The notes: generated by a model not told the origin, from the letters alone. Shown: positions 12,796-23,997, counted from the stretch's first letter. The stretch is 64,000 nucleotides of DNA from Cladopsammia gracilis (GCA_022457155.1 JAJGOT010000275.1:352501-416500), one strand, 5' to 3'. Made by a program: numbers and translations.

Positions 12796-13499
12796 AAGAT
12801 CCGTCCTGTGTTCATGTTCGTTTAAACATGTTTTAGCGGGTTTCCGTCATGAAGGTATCGTAGAATTAATTGCGAGTGTCAAATACTTTCGCAGTGTCTT
12901 CTTGAGTAATTTCTTTACGCATATTGAATATGAAACTTTTAATTGCAACAGAGATAACACTACTTGCACTTTGTGACGTTCGCCTCGCATCAACAAACAA
13001 CAGGTATGAACTCCACCGCGGTCAAACGAGAGAAATTTGCAAACGTTAACCAAAGTACTTCAAAGTTAAGGTTGTCATTTTCACTGTTTATTAAAAGTTT
13101 CATATATTAACAATACACTTTCAACTCACTAAACGTTTTGAAAGTTTACTAAAAAAAGTTCTAAGCGTTTGAAAACTATGAACCGCAGAACTGTCGGCGC
13201 CATCTGCCAACACAATTTTGCTCAGGCACGAAGCGTTTTGATCAGTTTTCAACGATCGAAAAGAATCTCATTATTTTGAGCCGGAAAGATGAAAAGATAG
13301 TTACATAAACTAATTATTTTATACATCCTTGCCCACGTTTCCACTTAATATTAAATGAATCCCACCAAATAAAACGAAAAACGCCTCGGACGTGTGACCG
13401 CGGTGAAGGTTTGAACAATCCCGCCATCCCCAGAGTTGCGCAATACTGCACATTTGTGGATGACCAAACTGCATTTTTATACCTGGTCGCTACGCCCAA

Positions 13500-13500
<1 letters not shown>

Positions 13501-13556
<56 letters not shown>

Positions 13557-13557
13557 T
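13501..13557. repeat. (TAA)n microsatellite at the 5' side of an R4/Dong-like fragment
   Basis: A pure AAT tract that starts at the edge of repeat A and ends where the coding fragment at 13558 begins. Its apparent long ORFs (poly-Y and similar) are artefacts. Confidence 0.95.
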
Positions 13558-14173
13558 ACCGCAATCACGAGAATGAGAAGAAGCGTCTATATTCGAGGAG
13601 AGTTTTGGACATTGAACAAGGAACTTTCACACCCCTTATTTTCACATCAACGGGTGGTATGGGAAAGGAGTGCTTGCAATACCATAGCAGACTAGCGCAG
13701 CTGATCTCCATCAAGAAAGGAGAAGACTATGCCAAAACAATCTCTTGGATAAGAGCAAGGACATCCTTTGCTCTATTAAGATCCGCATTAATCTGCCTTA
13801 GAGGATCGAGAGTTAGAAGAAAAGCCTTTTGTGATTTTAAGAACATAGATATTGACATTGAAACCCAAGAAGGAGCCATAATGTAATGTTAAGAATTCTT
13901 TATTACCGTCACCTTGTGAATACAAACGTCTTATATAAATTTTATTTTTATTGAAATTTTTTTTAGTAACACTTTTACGATATTTTATGGATTGTAATTA
14001 TGAATATTTTTAGCATTTTAGTAGGTTAATAATTGTAAACGTGAAATTTAAAAAAAAAAATGTATATATAGAAATGTGATTCTTTTTAACTTTCATTTGT
14101 TTTCAATTATCAATTTATAGTTATTGTAAAGTATTATTGCTATTTTTAATAAAGTTTATTAATTATTTAAAAA

Positions 14174-14211
<38 letters not shown>

Positions 14212-14226
14212 TAATAATAATAATAA
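13558..14226 (+). mobile_element. 5'-truncated R4/Dong-like element, plus strand, with (TAA)n tail
   Basis: The frame from 13558 to the stop at 13884-13886 matches the C-terminal end of the protein at 1358-2245: [23 protein letters not shown], then ALICLRGSR. About 280 bp of AT-rich 3' UTR follow, with AATAAA near 14150 and a (TAA)n tail at 14168-14226. Only the last ~108 codons survive, so it is a dead insertion. TAA repeats on both sides mirror the other two copies and support target preference. Confidence 0.8.
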
Positions 14227-14710
14227 ACAATAAGCTTAAAGATGTTTCGCATTTGGAGTCTTTAATGCAACATTAAAATCGATCCAAACGCATTTTTCAA
14301 TAGAGACACGCGTTTTGAAAAACTGTACACGATATAGAGGCATTGTACTGTGGAGCTTTGTTTCGGATTACTTCAATGACTCTTGTAATTTTAAACAATT
14401 TTCCAAAAAAAGTGAAATTAGATCTCTCGTTTCGGGAACTTAATTTAAACACTTTATCTGTTCAGTCGGTGCCTGAGAAGATGTCCGATTTTACATTTTA
14501 TATTTAAATTTTTGAAATTCTTGTTCGTTTTACTGCTCATTGCCCCATCAAATTATCTTATATTTTTAATCTTAGTTAATATTAAGAAGGTATTATATTT
14601 TTATCGTTTTATTATAGTCTAGTACAGGATCCCTCAAGCATGTTAATTGCTTTAATTACTGATCGTGTTTAAATAAAGGATCTACTGCTACTACTACTTT
14701 GATGCGTATC
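14227..14710. other. Non-coding, contains a motif duplicated at 15280
   Basis: The block beginning TTTCGCATTTGGAGTCTTTA near 14245 recurs, diverged, near 15290, each followed by CACGCGTTTTGA-type sequence. This links the flanks of the tRNA-like units into one repeat family. No gene is seen. Confidence 0.5.
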
Positions 14711-14802
14711 TACCTTGATAGTCGAGTGGTTTAACGTTTCCTTTTTCGCTCGGGCGGACGACAAGGGACCTAGGGTTCGAATCTTAGCCGGGCCCTTTTT
14801 TT
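14711..14802 (+). ncRNA. tRNA-like Pol III promoter unit 1 (SINE head)
   Basis: Box A TAGTCGAGTGG and box B GGTTCGAATCT lie in tRNA-like order, with a plausible T-arm and a T run (terminator) right after. The 5' and 3' acceptor strands do not pair, so this is not a functional tRNA. A tRNA-derived SINE head is most likely. Confidence 0.55.
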
Positions 14803-14951
14803 AACCCGTGAATACGCGCAAGCGTAATGAACGGGTTATCGATAACGGCCGCTAATTCACTCACTCGCTCGCTCGATCCATCACTCGGATATAAACTTTT
14901 TCCGCATATCTACGTTGAAATAACAAAATTTGACCTTGGTCGTTAGTCAAA

Positions 14952-15040
14952 TCCTAGGTGGCGCAGTGTGTAAGCGATCAGACTATAGAGCCGAAGAACT
15001 GGAGTTCGATTCTCGTCAGGACGTTTTTTTTTTCTTTTTT
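14952..15040 (+). ncRNA. tRNA-like Pol III promoter unit 2
   Basis: Box A TGGCGCAGTGTG and box B AGTTCGATTCT are spaced about 45 bp apart, followed by a long T run. The acceptor stem is only partly complementary. It is a second, diverged tRNA-like unit in the same cluster. Confidence 0.5.
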
Positions 15041-15410
15041 TTTTATTTTGGAACTGAAAATTACTGGTTTTTTTGTTTGTTTGCGTTCGACAAAAGTCGT
15101 TACATTTAATTTCCAAAAAAACCCCGCAATATTGCGTTACCGCTCACTCGTTCCATCACTCAGCTGTAAACTTAGTGACGTAATGCTTTGTTACGAATGC
15201 GTTTCGTAACTGAGAACAACGTAAATCCAGCGATAACAATAACTAATTTGCTGTAAACGAATATAAACATCAATAAGTTTAAAGATCTTTCGCATTTGGA
15301 GTCTTTAATGCGACATTAAAATCAATCTAAAAGGATTCTTCAACTGAGGCACGCGTTTTGATACGTATCTACCTTACTACAACAAAATTTAGTCTTACCT
15401 TAGTATGTGT

Positions 15411-15492
15411 TCCGCGATAGTCTTGTGGATTAGAGCCGCGATTGACAGTCGGAGGCCCGAGTTCAAGTCTCGCTCAGGGCATTTTTTTTCTT
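15411..15492 (+). ncRNA. tRNA-like Pol III promoter unit 3
   Basis: Box A-like TAGTCTTGTGG and box B GAGTTCAAGTCT are followed by a T run. The spacing and arrangement match units 1 and 2. It is probably a pseudo-tRNA or SINE head. Confidence 0.5.
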
Positions 15493-15533
15493 TTCTTTTT
15501 TCTTTGGACTGGACATCATGAAAGTGATGTACT

Positions 15534-15540
15534 TATGTGT

Positions 15541-15590
<50 letters not shown>
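15534..15590. repeat. (GT)n microsatellite
   Basis: A GT dinucleotide tract with a few GC interruptions at its 5' side. Confidence 0.95.
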
Positions 15591-15591
<1 letters not shown>

Positions 15592-15819
15592 CGTCAAAAA
15601 TCCTTACGTTTAATTTTAAAAAAATATCGAACCGTGTCAGTGTGAAAACATAAGCTTACCGCAATATTGCGTTGCTTGTTAGCATTTCCTATTCACGGGT
15701 TGGCTCTTAGGAGCCTTTGATTTTACTTATTTTTTCAATTATCATCCGATAAAATAACACTTTTTTATATACCCCAGTCCAAAATTATACCAAAATGCAC
15801 AGACAGCGGGTTAAAAATA

Positions 15820-17642
15820 CAGATGAACCTCTCTAATACGGACACTGAAGAGACAGAGCAAAGTGTCCGTATTAGAGAGGTGTCCGTATTATAGAGGTCA
15901 CCACGATGACGTCACTTTTAAGACCACTGACAGTTTTAAGTGTTCAGTAACTAAAAACAGGCCCTCACTCGTCTTTTAACTGCATCTAAATTGATTAATA
16001 GCGGAGCTCTCGCGGGCCGAAAGTCCGCTGCGTAGCCCAATACTCATAGAACCTATGCCCGTCATTTTTCGTGGTCATGGCCTGCGGAATGTTTCGCGGC
16101 GACGTCTGTTACATGTGTGTACGTCCGAGCGTCCGAGTGTTGGGCAGGGCTAATTCGCGGGCGCGTATGACGTCGCAAAACATGCGCGTATGACGTCACT
16201 CATCATCCGGGATCTTAGCAATTTGGAAACCAAAGCGAGGCTTTGTTTTTCGCGCGGCTACACGGCCAAATGTCACGTCAGCTGGGAAGACACTTTTGAT
16301 GTTTTGCTGTATTTAACGGAGAAGAACAAAGCAAAACATCAAATTAAAGTCGTTACTTTCCTGCAGTTTTTCGCGGTTTGCTATTCAAGACAGGGATACT
16401 AATTAAGGGATTCTCAGAAGCCGCTATAGTGGAAAAAGAAGAGCTTTCACGAATAAAATCTTGCTTCAAAAAATTTCATACGTTTTAATCAGTGCGGGAG
16501 CATTTCTCACTGAAGAAGCGGAGATGTAAAGAATTTCTTAAAGGTAAAACAAATCACATTTTTTGATGGGAATTTATGTTGATATCAATCTGTGATTGAC
16601 TTTTTCTTTGTGTCTTGTTAGTTTTGGAGAATTGTTTATAAAACGTGCTCAAATTCAGTCGTTTCATGATTTCTTTCATCGATGGCAGCTCGGCCTCGAC
16701 GCGCTATAAATGGTTCGCGTTTTGCTTTTAAACAGAAACTTATGGAGATTTGAGTAAAATTTTTCGAAAGAAGATTGTGTTGTCCATTTTTACGTGTTTG
16801 TTCATTCATTACGTAGGTTGAAAAGCGATTTTATGTAAACAAAACAAGACTTGCATTTTATAGTTCTAAGTTCACTCGCGTGGCCTTTTGCAAATATGTT
16901 TTGCAATTTTGATTTCCAAATCAGTTTCACGGGCAATTTTTGATAAGCAACAGGTGTATTTTATTCGGAAAGTAGTCGTACTAGTTATTCTAGACGGAGA
17001 AAAAGTTGTTTTTGTGAACTTTTGTACGGTCTAAATGTACTGTGCAGACGGTCACGTAATTCTGTTTTTGAGAATTGATAAAATTGAAAAATTACCCGGT
17101 CGTCAATCTTAATTCTTGTGCTTCCGACCTTTCACCTCAGTTAAGTTTATCATCGGCTTTCTGTTCAGAGAGCGACGCTGTTAGGCTCAGCCTATCTATA
17201 TATATTATACAGCATCGAGACAATGCTTATCAGTAGTGTACTACATTGTAAAATTCTCAGCTACATAGCGTATACGAATCACTGTTTTAAAACGAAACGA
17301 ACTACAACGCAATGCTGCATGTGAAAGAGTAATATAAAGTACAATCCTGTAAACGTCTTTTGATATAATTATATTTGTAACCACAAACAGGAAATTGTAT
17401 TACTTACTCAAATTACCATCACCTTATCCCCGGAGTGCCGTAATAAAGAGGTTAAGTTTATACGAATTTTCTCTCTGGGGCCGAGATTTAGTGTCCGTTG
17501 TCCGTATTCAGTTAGAGAGGTCCGTATTACAGAGGTCTTTTTAAAAGAAAATATGTGAGAATTTTGTCGGGACATAGGAAACTGTCCGTAATCAGGAGAG
17601 GTGTCCGTATTAGAGGGGTTTCCGTAAGGAGAGTTTCCACTG
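15820..17642. mobile_element. pogo/Tigger-like (Tc1/mariner) non-autonomous element
   Basis: It is flanked by TA on both sides. The left end is CAGATGAACCTCTCTAATAC and the right end, read inward, is CAGTGGAAACTCTCC. Both ends hold several copies of CTCTAATACGGAC-type motifs. CAGT-like termini with TA duplication fit pogo/Tigger elements. Internal sequence (16000-16400) is GC-richer, but no transposase frame was recognised. Confidence 0.7.
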
Positions 17643-18056
17643 TATATAGAAACAGCACCACTTTTAAACTACGAGATGCATTCCGTGTCACCGACAAAGT
17701 AAGTTTTGAAAGTGTGACTCGAATTACTTAATGCAAATATTCAACTTGCACTCGGTAACCCAAAATCCTCCAATATTCGTTTTCAGAACTTTTATTCCAT
17801 ACACAAAATAAATACCTAAGTTATGCCCTCGGGCCGTACTCAAAATCTCTGGCACAGTTTTTCTGAACACGAACCTCCCGACCGCAAATAACATAAGCTT
17901 ATATGTGCAATAACGTCTTGCCACTATGCATTTTTGGGTGCAATTTTTTTTTTTTTCATTTACAAAGTTTCGCATTCACGAGTAAGCTCATAGGAGCCTC
18001 TGATTTTCCACGTATAAATTGTTTTGAGCTAATTTTCTTAAGAACAGCCTTTTTAA

Positions 18057-18420
18057 AGGGACATTGTCCCGGCAAAAATATCGTGTTTTCATGATTATAG
18101 CCTGCATGGTTGGAAGAAACCATTGCCAAAAGTGATAGAAGCAAAGAATTATGAACTAAACAGACGGAATGACGGCTAGAATGGTCAAAATTTCACAAAA
18201 ATGGCAAGTTTGATTTCTTGACTGCCTGTCAACAAATCAAATTTCATGAACTGTAATCCACTTCAATCCTTGCAATCCTGCACTTTTTCTCCAAACTACT
18301 GCTTCTGGTTTGCTCTATAGAATATTTTTATCCAACTAAGTTGTAAACTTAGTGGCATTTGGCGATATAACATGAAAATAAGCAAGCGAAATTTTGCTAT
18401 TTCGGCGGGACAGTGTCCGT
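18057..18420. mobile_element. TTAA-flanked MITE (piggyBac-type)
   Basis: TTAA lies on both sides (18053-18056 and 18421-18424). The termini AGGGACATTGTCCCGGC and, read inward from the right, ACGGACACTGTCCCGCCG are imperfect inverted repeats. TTAA duplication is diagnostic of the piggyBac transposase group. It has no coding capacity. Confidence 0.75.
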
Positions 18421-18440
18421 TTAAGTATGTACAAGCGTAA

Positions 18441-19345
18441 TAGAGTTTTTTCGTATCCTTTGTATTTCACATGTGAAATAGAAATGGTGAAATTTCTCAT
18501 GCAAATTAGCCGTCTAGCTTTTGAATTAGAATGTCTCGCGATCAGTCATGCAGCGAGATGAGCAAGCTTTTTTAAATTTTTGAAGTTGTTTTATCGAAAG
18601 TATTTCCGCTGGTTCCAATACTAGCCATCGTTTAATGAAGACTTGCTTCACAATAAATCACGCGTCAAGTTCAATTTAACTTGAGAAAAATCAGAGAGGC
18701 AAGCGGAAGAAACTCTAGGGAGTAAAAATCTGGTCTAGATTTAAGGCACAGTTTACGTAAATTAGTCAAACCATAGATTATGACAACTTGTTATTTAATA
18801 AATATGTAAAGGTGCATGTGCTCTCGCCAGAATAGATAATTATTTACTCATTTACTCCTGTGATTTTTAATTGCCAACGATAAAAGGGAAGAGAGTTTGA
18901 CCACTTTTTATTTAATTGGAGAGCAGCCAACGTTTTCAGTATTTGTCTGTCAAGAATTCTAGCATGCGAGGCCATATTGAGCATTTTCCCGATGTGATTG
19001 GGATGATCGATGGCACACCTGTTCGCATCAATAGACCGCAAGACAACTTACAAAGGCTTTACTACTAGATTGTAATGGTTATTTTACTTACGGACAGGCA
19101 AGACAGGCAAGTTAAATTGAACTTGACGCCTGATTTGTTGTGAAGCAAGTCTTCATTAAACGATGGCTATCGGAACCTGCGGAAATACTTTCGATGAAAC
19201 AACTTCAAAAACATAAAAGCTTGCTCATCTCGCTGCATGACTGATCGCGAGACATTCTAATTCAAAAGCTAGACGGCTAATTTGCATGAGAAATTTCACC
19301 ATTTGTATTTCACATATGAAATACAAAGGATACGAAAAAACTCTA
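18441..19345. mobile_element. PIF/Harbinger relic with ~245-bp terminal inverted repeats
   Basis: Arms at 18441-18683 and 19105-19345 are inverted copies of each other with scattered differences. Between them, 18973-19047 on the plus strand reads FPDVIGMIDGTPVRI, the block around the first catalytic Asp of Harbinger DDE transposases. The rest of the transposase has been lost. The element ends about 35 bp before a splice acceptor of the Roc-COR gene, so it lies in that gene's intron. Confidence 0.75.
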
Positions 19346-19380
19346 ATAGATTAACTATGTAATTTGAAAACTGTTTATAG

Positions 19381-20093
19381 ACAGAGGAAACTCAAGAAGG
19401 ACGAGTTGATCCCCTCATGGCCAGCCACAGTAAAAACAGGGAACCAGTCACACCTGAATTAAATGTCTTCCCTGTTTTACCATCGGAAAAATTCACTGAT
19501 CTCCTTGTCCAGTATTTGGGAGGTTTGAACCTGCAAACTGATGAGACAACAATGGAACACCACATGACCCTAGATCTGTGGGACTTTGCCGGTCAACATG
19601 TTTATTACGCTTCCTATCCAGCATTCTTGTCCACACGAGCACTTTATATGCTGGTTTACAATCTCAGCAAAGGATTAAAGGACACTGCTCAGCCCTGTTT
19701 TAGACGTGGTATTCATGACATTCTTCTCGGTAACCCAAATCATGAAACGAATTTAGAGAATTTGTTGTCGTGGCTGGTTTCAGTGAGTACTATGTGTTCA
19801 TCAAACCGAGAAATGGATGGAAACAAAGAGTCAAGAAAAGATCTGCCGTATTGCCAGCCTCCAGTATTCATCGTAGGAACACATGCGGATAAACCACATC
19901 AAGACATAAAGCAGATGGAAAAACAGATTCAGAAAGAAATTTGTGGAAAGGACTATGAAGTTCATGTGATCCGTCCTTTCTTCTCAATTGATAACACCCA
20001 AGGATCGTCTTGTGAGGGGGTTGGCAAACTTCAAAAACGAATGATTGAAGTGTTAAAGCAAGAACCATACATGGGAGAGGAGGTTCCACTTCG
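19381..20093 (+). CDS. Roc-COR-Death gene, exon with Roc GTPase domain (3' part)
   Basis: This exon encodes the later half of a Roc (Ras of complex proteins) GTPase. It has the switch II motif LWDFAGQHVYYA (DxxGQ) and the nucleotide-specificity motif VGTHADK. The frame is open from an acceptor (TTTATAG, 19374-19380), so the ATG at 19417 is probably internal. The exon ends at a CG|GTAAGT donor in phase 2, which joins in frame to 22275. Roc domains couple GTP state to signalling through the adjacent COR domain in ROCO proteins. The P-loop (GxxxxGK) should lie in an upstream exon; none is visible, and the upstream intron is filled with transposons. Either the exon is beyond recognition or the gene is 5'-truncated. 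Confidence 0.85.
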
Positions 20094-22274
20094 GTAAGTT
20101 TTACATTTTGAAACGTTGGAAAAAGCAAAATGGATGCATGCCGGCGTTCACACTGCGTTACATTTTAATGAAAAATACTAAATAATAAACGCAGAGCAGT
20201 TAAAAGCGAGAGTGCACATTAAGCCTGGTTTCCATATAATCGCAACGATCGCAGCGATCGTTACGATCGACGATCGCTGCGATTCTTGCGACCCTTGCGA
20301 TCATATGGAAACCAAAACGTTGCGATCGTTGCGACTGCAATCGCAGAGATGGATAGGTCGTCGGAAAAAATGTGCACGCGACAATCCCGAAAGGTAATGT
20401 GGGATATGCGCAATACATTGTTCCTGACACTGTAGCTGTCGAACCTACTTTTGTTGCTTTCCTTTAGCACTCAAAGACATATGTCCATGGCCTCTCCTGC
20501 CATTCTTTCAAATTTCTTTGAAAATCAGTGAACTCAAAAGCACCCACAACACCTTTCGGGGTTGTCGCGTGCACTTTATCCGACAACCTTTTTTCAAAAT
20601 GGCTGTATATGGAAACCATATTTAATTGTACGTGAATAGCGGTGAAACAGACGAGGGGCAAGAAAAAAATCTCTTGTCCAAAGACACGTGCTGATAAAAC
20701 ACATGCTGCCAATTTTTTGAACGACTTCAAAAACATTCCTCACAAAGCGTGCCCCTTCGGAGATTAAACAACTGTGCTTTTGTGCAAAATGGAAATTAGT
20801 ATACAAGAGAAACTGACAGTAGACTGATTAGCATACAACAAATGTGCCGCATATTGATGGTTTGCAACCATTCCTAAAGGAATTACAGCCATGCTCCGTC
20901 ACGCGTGACCAGTTATCACAAGACTGAAATGAACATTTGAATATTTCTTTGTAACGTCCAAGATTTAAATGAAACCTTGAAGATCTCTCTGGAAAACACT
21001 TTGAAAGTCACGAGTTAACGGAAAAATAACTTCGCTACGCGCATAAAAAAACAAATATTGTTCGGATATGTAACATTTCAAATAAAATGATATTTTGTTG
21101 CTCTTTGTTTCCGAAAATGCAGTAAAATTCTTACGGGAATTCCGAATCTCGGAATGAATTTACAAAACCGACGCGTAAACTTGAAAAATCCATTCAAATT
21201 TTCAAAAATACTGGTCACGCGTGACGGAGCATGGCTGTAACGAACAAAAGACATGGCGGCCATGTTGGATGACACAACAATAAAAGCCAATGAGAAATCT
21301 TTTGTTGACTGTCATCCAACATGGCCGCCGTGACGTAAGGTGCAAACCACCTATACCGACTGGCTGACCATGGCGTCCCGTCGCCTGTCGAACGTTTTGG
21401 AATTTTAAAGTTCTGAGGAGAAAATACTTCGAAAAATGCCACACCTGAAAGCTGACAGGTACGATGGATAAAACGTCTTTGGCAATTTCTTTGCCATTTG
21501 CAGAGAACAAATAGAAATTAGCAGTTTGCACCGCGGAGACCACTTAATTACCTAACAATTTACACGTGGGAACTGGTGTCTTTAAAAATAACGGCTCATT
21601 GGCTTAACTTTTGGGTGCTTATTTTGTTGGAGAAGAATGGCAAACGATATGTAACGTAACATGTGGCGATCATCACTTGTTGTTCTGACAGTCCTGAATA
21701 ATATCAAAACGATGATTTTAAAAAAGTTAGCGGTAATTGCATTGTTTGGGCATTAACCCCGCTTTCCCTCGAGACTGATGTCAAATCCCTCCCAGGGCTT
21801 TTCAGAATGACCGTAGAATACCAGATGTAAAGGTTCATGCTCGTGATTGATTTGCCTCGTGTGACAGGCTAATGAGTTTTTGAAATAGAGATAAAGCATA
21901 AATATTTCTTACGCTTGCCGACCATAGCTTCCTTTTCCCGATCTAATTACTGTGTAAGCGTACAGCACATTTTCGTATTTATAGTTTAAAACTTGAGACC
22001 GAATTCGTTGAGTTTTTTTTTTCTGTGATTCTTGCATGGTTAAACAGTAAAAGATTTATTGATCGTGTTGGTAAGCATATTGTTAGCTTATCTTAAATTT
22101 TATCGCCGATTCTTCACAATACCTGTGTTTTAATAGCAGTCCTCACTGGTTGTTTTAAATTGTACCTTCTTTGGTGCCACATATGGGTGATAAAGAGGAG
22201 CGCTCTCGGGTTTATAAAGATAAGCTTTTGTGTTTTTATTCCTTATTGAATTTTTTCGTTGATGTGCTCTTCAG
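20094..22274. other. Intron 1 with several MITE-like palindromes
   Basis: GT...AG intron between the Roc and COR exons. It holds a palindrome at 20222-20314 (TGGTTTCCATATAATCGC and its inverse, rich in CGATCG), an inverted-repeat MITE at 20883-21241 (arms CAGCCATGCTCCGTCACGCG), and a short hairpin at 21250-21330. A 90-codon minus-strand ORF at 20464-20736 (ends EWQERPWTYVFEC) looks protein-like but was not recognised. Confidence 0.6.
20883..21241. mobile_element. Inverted-repeat MITE in intron 1
   Basis: The left arm TTACAGCCATGCTCCGTCAC (from 20882) is repeated in inverse at 21210-21241, over about 30 bp. There is no coding sequence. The family is not identified. Confidence 0.7.
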
Positions 22275-22524
22275 GTGGTTTAACTTCGAGAAAGTTGTCC
22301 GAGCCTTGGTTGCTAAGAAAACGTATTACTTGAACCTCGAACAACTTCAAACCATCATCCAGAAAGTCTGCTTTATTGAAGACGAGGATGAGGTTGTTAC
22401 CATGTTGGATTTCTATCATGACCTTGGCATGATTGTCAAACATCGCAACACAGTTATACTTCAAGCTCAGTGGCTAATTGGCGTCTTCAAACAACTTATA
22501 ACCATTCGTTCGTTCAATACCATG
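22275..22524 (+). CDS. Roc-COR-Death gene, COR domain exon 1
   Basis: The exon runs from a TCTTCAG acceptor to an ATG|GTAAGG donor (250 bp; phase 2 in, phase 0 out). It reads RWFNFEKVVRAL, then an acidic helix-rich stretch and FYHDLGMIVKH...VILQAQWLIGVFK, which is characteristic of the start of a COR (C-terminal of Roc) domain. COR mediates dimerisation of ROCO proteins. The splice phases on both sides agree with the neighbouring exons. Confidence 0.85.
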
Positions 22525-23118
22525 GTAAGGAACAAAAAACTTATGTGCGCATAACCAATGTACTACAATAGTTCACAGCATTTTCCATCACTTATACTTT
22601 GATGGATCAATACTACAATTCTTTATCATTTAATGCTTCAATAATGGTATCAAACATTTGCCCAGTCATTGTTGAACAAGTTATGGTCCCTTTTATGGTG
22701 TAACAGGTTACCATAGTAAGAGTATAACCTGAATAAAGACACCCTTAAATGTTAGCTTTTAACACTAACTGATAAAGAGTGGTAGTATTGATTCATCAAA
22801 GTGTAAGTACAAAAAACTACCAGAAAATGTTGTTAGCCACCTTGAAACAGCTTTTTCAGGGAACATGTTATCTCCTAAATATTCTTGACTGCCATGCATT
22901 TTAATTTATGGAAATATTTTTCTTTTTAATTGCCGTTGACATTTTCGTTTCCACCAAAGTAGTTGCACTTTTTATTGTTTTGTAGCAGTACCCACAAGTT
23001 CTCGGTTCCTTAAATGTTGGTACGTGTAGAATACATCTTACAAATAGTAATATACTTGTAATAACTACCCTTAAGGCGTTTCCTTTATTTATTTATTTTT
23101 TCGTTTTTTTTTTGTCAG

Positions 23119-23997
23119 GAACCCAGATATTCCAAGTTGTGGAAAGCAATGGAAACAACAGGTGTCCTTAGTTTGGAACTTGTTGACCATGTGTTTTCTA
23201 AATGTTGTCAGGAAGGCCTAACCAGAGAAGACATCTTGAACATGATGGAGCAGTTTGGATTGATCGTCAAGTTTTCCACCTCTCCATCATGTGAAAAATA
23301 CTTTGTACCATGTCAACTAAGGACACCACCAGAAGACCTTTGTAAAATAGAGCCTTCGCCTTCAGATCCATGTCCATTGTACCTTCACTTTCTGGGAGGT
23401 TTTGTGCCCCATGGTCTCTTTTCACAGCTCGTGTCACGATGTACCAGATGGTGCTGTAAGAGTGGATTCAAGCAGCCGCCTAACTTGTTCGATGGAGCAG
23501 CTCGGTTCTTCATTGAGGAGGAGTTGATTCATCACTTGATCCTTGTTTGCAAGAAAAGGTTCATTAAGGTTGTCTTGAAGCAAATGATGCAAGAACATAA
23601 GGTGCCAGCTAAAGCAGAAGAAGTAACAATTATGGTGCGAAGGTTTTTAGAAGACACAATGGAAAATTTGTCACACGAGCTGCCCTGGTTAAAAAACTTG
23701 GCGTGCGAATTGTGTGTCAAATGTCCTTACTGTCTCAGGAAAAAGGAAAACAAATGTCATAATCATGGAGAGGTCTTCTGCACCCACGAGGACTGTATGT
23801 GCCTTCTGAAAGTTCCGCCAGATGGGCTACTGAGCTACTGCCCAAAGAGCTTTTGTGGCGAAATTCTAAGGTTTCCCCAACTCGAAAAGTGGTTCTCAAT
23901 CAGAGGTGAGGCCGAGTTCCCGTATGTCTTTGTGGGGGTCTTGAACAAGAATTTGCTTGTGGTGACTGACCGTGTATATAGTGTAGATGTATTTTAG
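23119..23997 (+). CDS. Roc-COR-Death gene, COR domain exon 2 (two possible ends)
   Basis: The exon starts at a TTTGTCAG acceptor in phase 0 and continues the COR domain (EPRYSKLWKAM..., DHVFSKCCQEGLTREDILNMM). It includes a Cys-rich block (CPYCLRKKENKCHNHGE). The frame stays open to a stop at 23997, giving a short isoform. A consensus donor AG|GTGAGG at 23905/23906 instead allows splicing in phase 1 to the 72-bp exon at 24954 and then the Death-domain exon; all phases match. Both transcripts are possible, and the spliced form is the one that explains the downstream exons. Confidence 0.8.
   Translation, partial: EPRYSKLWKAMETTGVLSLELVDHVFSKCCQEGLTREDILNMMEQFGLIVKFSTSPSCEKYFVPCQLRTPPEDLCKIEPSPSDPCPLYLHFLGGFVPHGLFSQLVSRCTRWCCKSGFKQPPNLFDGAARFFIEEELIHHLILVCKKRFIKVVLKQMMQEHKVPAKAEEVTIMVRRFLEDTMENLSHELPWLKNLACELCVKCPYCLRKKENKCHNHGEVFCTHEDCMCLLKVPPDGLLSYCPKSFCGEILRFPQLEKWFSIRGEAEFPYVFVGVLNKNLLVVTDRVYSVDVF

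Larger units (their letters stand above)
3560..12810. mobile_element. Large CACTA/EnSpm-like DNA transposon, apparently non-autonomous
   Basis: The ends are CACAGGACG (3560) and CGTCCTGTG (12810), flanked by a 3-bp duplication TTC (3557-3559 and 12811-12813). The paralogous site in copy 2, near 32010, lacks the insert. CAC termini, a 3-bp duplication and dense subterminal repeats are the established signature of CACTA/CMC transposons. Inside are coding remnants on the minus strand (zinc finger at 11340-11588, coiled coil at 7842-8102, basic domain at 5832-6110), a tandem array (8634-10020) and a GC-richer CCGAGAC cluster. No DDE transposase core was found, so movement would depend on a source elsewhere. 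Apart from these, 4080-5830, 6140-7840 and 10030-11340 show nothing recognisable except short C and ATT tracts at about 7251-7264 and 7304-7346. Confidence 0.75.
2269..13500. repeat. Dispersed repeat A, copy 1 (split by two insertions)
   Basis: The segments 2269-3559 and 12811-13500 match, in order, 27722-32705 of the same window, so both are copies of one roughly 2-kb repeat. Its edges share TACTTGGGCG in inverted orientation (about 2290 and 13495), which suggests a DNA-transposon origin. Short ORFs in it are not conserved as proteins. Comparison with copy 2 exposes a 216-bp MITE (3079-3294) and a 9.25-kb transposon (3560-12810) inserted in this copy. Confidence 0.8.

Noticed and set aside
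13314..13568. ORF with poly-tyrosine run
   Set aside because: It translates the (TAA)n tract; the flanks are dispersed repeat DNA.
14711..15492. Functional tRNA genes
   Set aside because: Box A and B are present but acceptor stems do not pair, so they are listed only as tRNA-like units.
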